DNA of 64,000 nucleotides from Ctenosaura bakeri (lineage: Eukaryota; Chordata; Lepidosauria; Squamata; Iguanidae), in contig CAOLHI010001654.1 in the NCBI GenBank assembly GCA_948474755.1, forward strand, positions 1 to 64,000, given 5' to 3'. The notes under the pieces are model-generated. The model was not told where the DNA came from. It saw only the letters and a program-made list of their open reading frames with translations, and searched no databases. The position numbers and the translations under genes are program-made. Position 1 is the first letter of the stretch. Each line of letters opens with the position of its first letter. This document shows positions 56,386-64,000 of the stretch, in pieces.

Positions 56386-57229
56386 CAGCGGTTCTCAACC
56401 TGTGGGTCGCAACCCTTTTGGGGGTCGAACGACCCTTTCACAGGGGTCGCCTAAGACCATAGGAAAATACATATTTCCTATGGTCTTAGGCTCCATTCCC
56501 TCCTTGGTGGTGGTGCGCAAGTGCAAGCCATGCACTCACATCCTCCTGCCCCTGCACGCGCTCCCGCCAAAGATAGTGAAGAGAGTGCCTCGCACAAGAA
56601 CCTGCTTGCGCGAATGGTGCCCCCCACCTCCGCGATAAGGTAACGAGCTGAAAAGGCCTAGGAGTGGTGGTGCGCAAGTGCGAGCTACACGCTCGCGTCC
56701 TCCTGCCCCCTGTTCAGAAGGGACTGAAATCGCTGTCCTTCTCCGCTACCAGGAGAACCTCCCATCTGACAGGCCAGCTTGGGGGGAGCAGCAGCACAGG
56801 GGGAAGGCCCCCTCCTCACCACGGCCTCTGCCCCACTCACCACAGAGGGGGCGCTGCAGAAGGGCCGGGGGGCCACAAGGTGGCACTTTTCCGGGGGGCA
56901 AGCTGCACCCAGTGCAAAAGACAAGGGTGCTGGGATTCCTCTCCCCCCAGCCAGGGTAGACACTCTGGAAACTTTTCCCACACTGCCCCTCCCCAGTGGA
57001 AACGAGAGCGAAGCAGAAGCAGAGCCCGGGGGGGGTCTTGGAGTTTTTTCCCAGGGGAGACGCACAGCTCCTCTTTCCCTCCCTGCCCCCCCATTCCTGG
57101 CCGGTGAGGCGGCCTTTGCCAAGGGAGAGGCATTGTAAATAATAAATAAATAATTTTATGGTTGGGGGTCACCACAACATGAGGAACTGTATTAAAGGGT
57201 CGTGGCATTAGGAAGGTTGAGAACCACTG
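56386..57229 (+). mobile_element. hAT element with GC-rich interior
   Basis: Ends cagcggttctcaacctgtgg / aggttgagaaccactg, with octamer flanks tcttaatg and ccttaatg (7 of 8). Near the left end is a palindrome (agaccataggaaa...tttcctatggtct). The 650-bp interior is GC-rich, with the block tggtggtgcgcaagtgcragc repeated at 56509 and 56666. No transposase frame; long open frames reflect composition. Confidence 0.9.
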
Positions 57230-57337
57230 CCTTAATGATTTATGATCCTGATTTTGTCTGCCTGCAACTAGACTACGGAATTCCTTTCCACAATAAGTCT
57301 CTCTTACTTTCCCATTGACCTTCTGGAAGCTGATGAA

Positions 57338-57545
57338 GTTGCTGTGTACCTTCAAGTCATTTCTGATTTATGGCGACCCTAAGGCAAACCTATCACAAGG
57401 TTTTCTTGGTAAGATTTCCCTTCCTCTGAAGCTGAGAGAATGTGACTCACCTAAGGTCACCCAGGTTAGCATGGGCAAGCAGGAATTCAACCCTGGCCTC
57501 CAGAGTCATAGTCCAACACTCAGACCACTACAACATGCTTACTTT
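57338..57545 (-). mobile_element. Sauria-type tRNA-derived SINE
   Basis: The minus strand begins with the tRNA head (gtagtggtctgagtgttgga) and B-box (gggttgaattcc), then ggtgaccttagg, and ends with the tail ggtcgccataaatcagaaatgacttgaa. It is close to the copy in CLIC5 intron 2. Confidence 0.92.
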
Positions 57546-57737
57546 CAAAGACATAGGGAATGTGATTTTTAATTTCTTGTTCACAATTATTTTAACTATT
57601 TTGAGTACACTTGTATTTCTATTCTATATTGCTGTATTTGTGTTCAATTTTTTATGCTTTTAACAGTAAACTTGTTTTTAATCATACAATGTATTACTTC
57701 TGTAGTGAGCCTCTTTTGAGCTTCCAGAAGAAAAATT

Positions 57738-57749
57738 TTAAAATAAATT

Positions 57750-57785
<36 letters not shown>

Positions 57786-57800
57786 AATTTTAAAATTTTA
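57738..57800. repeat. (AAAT)n microsatellite
   Basis: A tetranucleotide array of about 10 units followed by aaattttaaaatttta. Confidence 0.95.
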
Positions 57801-58079
57801 AAATAAACACATTAGACATTTAATTGGAGAATACAATATTTGTTTGCAAGCAGTACAGATTGCACACATTACTGGAATGCAGGAATGTGCCAAATTTTAA
57901 AAAAATCTGAATCAAACTGTATCAGTATCTTCTCTGATCAATGCAAGATGTCCTCTCCCTAGATTTGTTTTATTGTCACTTGCTCAACATAAGGAAGAAA
58001 ATAGCTTATTTTAATCCTTAAATGAACACATCCAAATGGCTCTCCACATCTGCAGGTTTGACTTTCACAGATTCGATTA

Positions 58080-58583
58080 CAGTCCTCCCCCCACATTGAT
58101 GGGTTTGACCTTTGCAAAGTTGATTATCCATGAGGCATATGCCTGCCTCCCCCAATTTTCCTCATCCCATCCCTTGCATTCCTTGCCCCAGGATTGCAAG
58201 GCTTGTGTTTAAAATGGAGGATTTTTTTTTTCCCTTTTGGGTGAGCAAAGCTCCCTCCCATTGCTGAAGGTGTGACCTCTCTGTCATGTGGCTGCTAATT
58301 ACTTCTGGTGGCCATCTTGAGAAAGGAGCACCTGACCAATCAGCAGCCGATACACAGCAGAATTTCTGCGTATCGGCTGCTGATTGGTCAGGTGCTCCTT
58401 TCTCAAGATGGCCACCAGAAGTAATTAGAACTCCAGTACTCCCCTCTTCTTTTTTCATTCCCCCCTCTATGCCGAGGCCAGAGGCAAAGGAAAAGGAGGG
58501 AGATTGCAGGGGAGTTATTACCATTTTTTCCACTTTCATGAGGGTTCTGTTCCTTCACTCTTGTGAATGTGGAAGGGCTACTG
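58080..58583 (+). mobile_element. Inner mariner-like element carrying a long hairpin
   Basis: 504 bp, cagtcctccccccacattga to ggaagggctactg, flanked by TA (58078-58079 and 58584-58585). It has the same family ends as its host element. It carries a perfect inverted repeat at 58295-58428. Confidence 0.85.
58295..58428. repeat. Perfect 59-bp inverted repeat with 16-bp spacer
   Basis: Arms 58295-58353 and 58370-58428 are exact complements. The spacer itself contains gcagaa/ttctgc, so the stem can continue after a small bulge. Confidence 0.97.
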
Positions 58584-58988
58584 TATTTATGAGTTTTTCC
58601 AATCCCTGCTCCCCCCTGCCTCGGGCACTTCTTTTCCAGGGGAATCTTCCCTTTTGGCAGCTCTGATCAGGCTGTGCAGCCCTTTTAAAACCTGCCCCTG
58701 CCCCTAGTCTTCCCTCCTCCTCACCCTCCTCCTCCTCCTCCACCAGCCGCCACTGCCACCGCTTGGCCAGCCAAGGACAGATTGGAGCCTGATTTCTCAG
58801 CACCACAAACCATCTCCCAATGCCACCCCACACCCAAGGAAGGAGATGGGTGAGAGAGAGGAAGTACAGGGCCACTATACCTCAGTCCCCTTCCCACAGA
58901 CACACATGCGCGTTTTGATATTTGCGATGTTTCCACTTTTGCAAGAGTCCTGGGGCCCTAACCCTACCAAATGTGGAGTGCTGACTGT

Positions 58989-61019
58989 ATTTCAGTCTGC
59001 TGAACTGAAATGTCTTTCAGTGCTTTACTGGTATTGCTTTAACAAAAATTTGTATTAACAGAAGTGCATAGGTCAAGATGCTTGCGGGGGACTGTGTAAT
59101 GTTCAAATGACAAGCTTATTTTTGAAAGACAATTTTAATTTAACTGTAGTGCTGACTTAGAAGATTTTTTTAAAATGCTAGCAGTTATGTTGTCAAGTTC
59201 CTCCCTCAGTTAGTTAGCCTGAGCAAAATGAAGTGCATCCCTAAAATGTACTACTGAATACTCAGATCTCTGGAAAGAAAAAGGCTTTTTAGGAAATATT
59301 CAATGCCTTGAAGAGGGAAGAGAACAAGAGTCTGTTTTTAGTAACTGTAAAGGAATCACTCAAATGATCCATCTAAAATGAACAACATACAAGTGATCAT
59401 TTAGTTGGTAATGTATTTAGAAGACTGCCATTCATATTGTAACTTAGAGCTTGCTTTCAAGTGTGTTTAAGGCTGGAGTTTTAATAACCCTAGCCCTATT
59501 TATATAGATGTCCTATTTAATTCAGAGGGATTTTAGTAACACTTGCAAGCATTTTTAAGTCTTTGGTCCAATTTTGTTAATGGTGAATTATATGAACTGA
59601 TGTTTTCCTAAATTTGCCCAGATGGGTCTAGGTCTTCCACAATAACCCAGAGCCAGAAAACACATGAGGTAGAATATTTGCTTTGAGAAGCTGACAGTCC
59701 TCTTTTTATCACAAAAAAAAAACCAAAACAAAACAAACACAACCAACATAAGTTTGTGATTTAAAATACTATTGTTTCCAATTCAAAACTATACAAATAC
59801 TATTTTGGATTTCCCAAATCAGAAACTGAAAAGAAGTTCTAAATTAATAACCGGCTATTTTTATTTAGTTGCAAGAAGACCTAACATTAATAGTATCGCA
59901 GGTTAATTTTCTATACCAGTAACCAGTCTCTGCTGATGGAAATGTCTCCCAATGAAGGGGCATTTATAATGTCAGGCAACCAGAACATGTCTCTTCAGTT
60001 CTGCAGTGACCTGTGCATACAAATTTCCCACATGAGAGGTACTATTTCCTGTTTTCCTGATCTGCTGCCCTACCACTTTAAAAATGGACAGGGGGAATAC
60101 AACTTAGTTTATCAAAAAATGCCTTGTAGTCGTTCGTAAGCAGATCTGCCAGTTTTAAGCTGGTGAAAGAATGCGTCTGATTACATTTTGTCCAGTATGG
60201 AAAGATTGCATCACAGTAGGTTTCCAACAATGTTTCAGGCTGCTACCCTGGTAAAGCTTTCCAGTTCAGAATATATGGCATCTTAGCAGCACCACATTGT
60301 AATGCCCTATTTTCATTGTTTGTGTCATATAATTCTGGAATGGACATTTACCTCTCAAATTAATCAACCATTGTTCAGCAGTGGTTGGATTACTCCCTAG
60401 TGTGTACCATGTTTGAAGCTTCTCAACCAATACAATTCATATGTCCCAAAAGGCAGCCAGTTAAACCAGGGCTTTCTTCAGTTCAGAGGTTTCTAACTCT
60501 GTTTGTTGGGATCCTTCTTCAGACCTGAATGTTCCCAGATTATGTTTCTGGCTTCTCAAGACTAAACTATCTCTAGATGTTTACGCTAGACTTTGCATTC
60601 TTGCTGTTTGTGACATCAGTATATCCACTTTGTTCCTTCTTAAATGAGATCAAGTAAGCGTACACTTGCTGCCTTCCACCTCTAAGCCCCTGCCTCTCGC
60701 GTGGCTGTAACTATGCCTTCCATTGTACCTGGAAGCACTTCCAAGGGTGCTTCAACCACTCTTCAACTTTACTTTATTTGACAAAGGCTGTAAGGAAACA
60801 TTATCTGAGCAGCACTCAGCAAGCAGAACACCATCTTCCCCTTCAGATGTGCAGAGTTACTTTGAAATTGCTGTTCCCAAGTTTCCTCTGAAATATATAA
60901 TCATTTCATTGCAATGGAAGATTGCAGAACACAATGGCTGTATGTACCAAGTTGGTATTTTTCTACATCTGTAAGTGCAAACTGATTTCTCTTACACACC
61001 CCTCTATGAAACAAGGATA
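58989..61019. other. 5' flank of CLIC5, no feature recognised
   Basis: About 2 kb of AT-rich unique-looking sequence with no exon or repeat that I can support. Confidence 0.45.
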
Positions 61020-61200
61020 CAGTCAGTCCTCTGCATTTGTGGGTTTCACTTTTGCGGATTTGATTATTCACAGATTATTTGCTGTCACCTCTGCTGCTTC
61101 CCTATGCCATTTTTAATAGAGTGCAAGCCTTGGGAGACTGAAAAACTGCAAATGAGGCTTGTAAATCCCTATTAAAAATGGTGTGGGGCAGCAGTAAGCC
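61020..61200 (+). mobile_element. Mariner-like element fragment, left end
   Basis: cagtcagtcctctgcatttgtgggtttcac and gcggatttgattattcacag match the left end of the 62120 and 58080 elements. The right end is missing. Confidence 0.72.
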
Positions 61201-62119
61201 CCACCAGCCAGCCACTTCTGCCTTGTGAAGGAACCCTGATGCCTTAAGCTACCTTAAGTCTTTCTGATAATCTTACTAGAACTATTTTGATTTACTTTAA
61301 AATATATTCTGATATTTTGCTGGTAGGAATTTTCTGATTTGTACTAAAGAATTGCTAGGGGTACGTTCTGGTGATAATTCTGAGTTTTAGTTAGCCTCAC
61401 CTTCTGTCCAGTTATTGCTATTTGCAATATTCACTGATGCCTGATATACTTTTGAACCATCTCTGAGTGACTATGAAGGGGCCCTGAGTACTACCAGAGA
61501 ACAATAAATGATTGAAATGCCAGTGAAGCATCTTTAGATGCATCTGTATTATTATAACAGTCAATTTTTGTTTCGATGAATAGTAATCTACTGGGAAACA
61601 AATATTAGTGCAATCTCTTCCTACTATAACATTAATGCTGCCTAGCATAGCCAGGTTGTTAACTGATCATTTCAGGTTTAGGATTACAAAATATTAGGGC
61701 CATCTTTACAAGGCTTTCATAAGGAGAGTCATTATAGTTTTCCCTTTAGAGAGTATACAACAGAATATGATCATGCCAAGCCATTAATAAAACAGGAAGG
61801 CAGCTCTAGAAATTGAGTCATCACCTTCTGGAAAGGAAGTCTTCATTGTATCTCATCTTCAAGGTGTGATCAGGTTTCACAGGCTTGAGTGAAGCCGCAT
61901 GTCACAGCAAAGATGACTCCTCAGAAGGTGAGTGTGAGGCCAAGCACACAGGTGAATAATGATAACAACGGCCCAACAACAGCATTGCCCCCTAGAATTC
62001 CTACATCAGGAGTATTCAGACAGTGACTTTCAAGCTGCACAAAGCTAATGAGAACCTCCTGGGTACTCAGAGAAAGCTGACAGCCATGAATGTAAAAGCT
62101 TCAAGCAGTGCAACAGATA

Positions 62120-62501
62120 CTGCCCTCCTCCCACCGCATTCACAAGTTTGATCTTCATGTATTTGACTACTTGCAAGGTGTGCGCGTGCCTCCCTCATTC
62201 TCCTCCTTCCATCCCCTTGCATTTTGCTGGGTGGAGAGAAGGAAGGCAAGTGCCTGGACAAAAGGCAAGGAAATGGGGCTGGAAGCATGCCAAGCCTTCC
62301 ATCCCCCCTCTGGAGCTCCCCTCCCATTCCCTTGCCCCTGGCCCCAGCACACAAAGGGCAAGAGAATGGGAGGAGGGAATGGGAGGAGGGAGACCCAGGG
62401 AATGGAAGGGGGATCACGGTGGGGAGGGGTAGTTATTCATAGTTTTCCACTTTCACAACGGTTCTGCACTCTGAACCCTTGCAGAAATGGAGGGGCCACA
62501 G
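62120..62501 (+). mobile_element. Mariner-like non-autonomous element
   Basis: 382 bp between TA dinucleotides (62118-62119 and 62502-62503). The right end tttccactttcacaacggtt...aaatggaggggccacag and left end ctgccctcctcccaccgcattc match the family. The interior is purine/GC-rich without coding capacity. Confidence 0.8.
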
Positions 62502-62814
62502 TACTTTCTGACATCCTCCATTATCCTTGATAAGACCATTTTATGGATATGCGGAGAATATGATTAACAGCAAAATAAGGATTTGTAAAAGCAGACACTG
62601 GGTATAAGGAGCAGTTATATGTTGAGTGGGCCTGCATTCAATTTACTGGCTGGATGATATGTACTGGTAACACAAAATGATAGTTTACAACAGCTCTAGG
62701 CTTTTCTTGGGCTCTTCCTCTGAAGCCAAGGGTTAGACTAGAGCAGTGTTTCTCTACCTGATGGGGATCAGCTGCTAAGACTGTACCATACTTGTGGCCA
62801 TTGACTACAATAGG

Positions 62815-62816
<2 letters not shown>

Positions 62817-62858
<42 letters not shown>

Positions 62859-62861
62859 TCC
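62817..62861. repeat. (TTTC)n microsatellite
   Basis: About 11 uninterrupted ctttctt-type units. Confidence 0.97.
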
Positions 62862-63653
62862 TGGAAACTCACCAGGGGCCATCATCAGTCCGGGAACCAC
62901 CACTCTTGAGTAGCACTGGACTACAGAACCTCCTGCAAGGCACCTTCAATTTTATGATTCTGGTAGCTGCTCATTGCATTAAAAGTTCACCAGCTGATAC
63001 AAGATTGTGGCAAAACTTCCCACCACCTCCCCACACATAAGGATATGTGCAATGTTGAAAATCTGCACTTAATAAACAATTGTTTGTACTAATTACATGT
63101 TCTGCTAAAAATAAGGTATAAATGCTGGTTGTCATTTTAAATTGCTCTTAGCGTGTAGTTCAGATGAAGTGAGCTCACCCTGTGGGTCACTTCATTTTGC
63201 TTGTCATAGTGAACAATCTTTACTCCTGTGGCAAAGATCTCCAAGCTCATTTCATGACCCAAGCAATATATATTAACAACTCTCCTCATTGCAAGAACTA
63301 CTACATTTAATGACTGCAGTTACCTTCACAGTATTAGCTTTGTTATTTTCAGTATTATACTGTGTAACCTTCTAAATATTAAACAGAAATGAATCTAAAA
63401 TATACTCCAGCTGCTAACTTTGAAGAACAGGACTCTTCTAAAATCTATCAAGAATTAAGACTGATTCCCACATACAGTTCTCAAGGCAAATACAGTTTCA
63501 CTGTGTTACAACATAATCAAAGGAACATATTCTTATGAATGGATTCAACATGTCTAAATAAAGGGTTTTATGGGGCTTTTGTAGTGCATCAGCTCAGTTG
63601 TATTAATAACTGGATTTAATAAGGGTTACACTGCTTCTTATCATAATTTAAGT

Positions 63654-63785
63654 CAGGGTAGACAATTAGTGAAACTCCAGATGTTGGACTGAAACTCTTA
63701 TGATTGCTCACCATTTGCTGTGCTGGCTAGGATTAAAGGGAGCTGCAGCTGCACACATCTGCAGAGCCACAAGTTGTCCACCCTA
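63654..63785 (+). mobile_element. hAT-like foldback element
   Basis: Ends cagggtagacaa / ttgtccacccta, with octamers atttaagt (63646-63653) and atctaagt (63786-63793), 7 of 8 equal. The interior has the ccagatgttggactgaaact arm typical of vertebrate hAT MITEs. Confidence 0.82.
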
Positions 63786-63943
63786 ATCTAAGTCATGGAT
63801 GAATATAATAATGCCAGTTTTATACATTTAAAAAACTACTTTAAATCCTATCCTCCCAAGAACAGCACCAAACAAAAGTATCAAAAGTTTTGCCATAGCT
63901 GCACTATATATGATTTCCTAGACTTCATTTATGCAACTTGTTG

Positions 63944-64000
63944 TTGTTGTATGATTTTGGTCATTTACAATTTAAGATGACCCTAAGACAAACCTATCAC
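63944..64000 (-). mobile_element. Sauria-type SINE, tail part, runs off the window
   Basis: ggtcatttacaatttaagatgaccctaagacaaacctatc matches the complement of the SINE tail at 57350-57395. The head lies beyond 64000. Confidence 0.75.

Larger units (their letters stand above)
58040..58988 (+). mobile_element. Outer mariner-like non-autonomous element, split
   Basis: Left text ccacatctgcaggtttgact...gattcgatta (to 58079) resumes at 58586 with tttatgagtttttcc and ends tttccacttttgcaag...tggagtgctgactgta near 58988. The family consensus in this window (compare 61020, 62120) reads gatttgattattcac at the join, so removing the inner element restores it. Confidence 0.78.

Noticed and set aside
56664..57138. 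Overlapping 119-172 codon frames on both strands
   Set aside because: They lie in the GC-rich interior of a hAT element; stop codons are rare there because of composition.
57440..57545. tRNA gene
   Set aside because: The A- and B-box-like motifs belong to a SINE head; no cloverleaf with a sound anticodon arm is apparent.
1..64000. CRISPR arrays, operons, prokaryotic signals
   Set aside because: The sequence is vertebrate; the regular repeats seen are microsatellites or transposons.

Overview
The window is vertebrate, almost certainly squamate (lizard-type) DNA. It carries CR1, L1-like and RTE/BovB-like LINEs, tRNA-derived SINEs with a BovB-like tail (Sauria-SINE type), a 5S-rRNA-derived SINE, DIRS-like, Ty3/gypsy and Ty1/copia debris, solo LTRs and many non-autonomous DNA transposons. 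Nothing prokaryotic or viral-genomic is present. Assignment to lineage rests on this repeat mix and is an inference.

The only host gene I can support is CLIC5 (chloride intracellular channel 5, short A-type isoform) on the minus strand. Its first four coding exons are intact: exon 1 at 50772-50834, exon 2 at 17962-18071, exon 3 at 17395-17520 and exon 4 at 15101-15207 (63, 110, 126 and 107 bp). All splice sites are canonical and the frame stays open. Exon 1 starts at an ATG with an in-frame TGA 12 nt upstream. Together they encode about 135 residues: the thioredoxin-like N-domain with the CPFS motif (Cys32), the putative membrane helix, and the start of the all-helical C-domain. Exons 5 and 6 were not found and should lie to the left of base 1. 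The window is therefore CLIC5 intron 4 (1-15100), intron 3 (15208-17394), intron 2 (17521-17961), the 32.7-kb intron 1 (18072-50771), and the 5' flank (above 50834).

The rest is layered mobile DNA. 1-2056 is a minus-strand CR1 split by a solo LTR. 4157-5040 is an LTR-like unit with an adjoining coding relic. 5665-10890 is a degenerate L1-like element. 11974-12848 is the 3' end of a CR1. 18700-33150 holds three more solo LTRs of the same family (4-bp target duplications), two foldback families that share terminal repeats (3-bp duplications), hAT elements, a 5S-SINE, and a copia fragment broken by a hAT element and a solo LTR. 35560-47300 holds CR1 pieces, more foldback elements, a pyrimidine tract, and a DIRS-like gag/RT that joins directly to a gypsy RNase H/integrase block. 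52280-64000 holds an L1-like fragment with an AT-repeat expansion, a Tigger-like element, an RTE-like LINE, a GC-rich hAT element, Sauria-type SINEs, and mariner-like elements, one inserted into another and carrying a 59-bp perfect hairpin.

Nesting gives a local order of events: RTE LINE, then foldback element, then LTR; copia, then hAT and LTR; CR1, then LTR.
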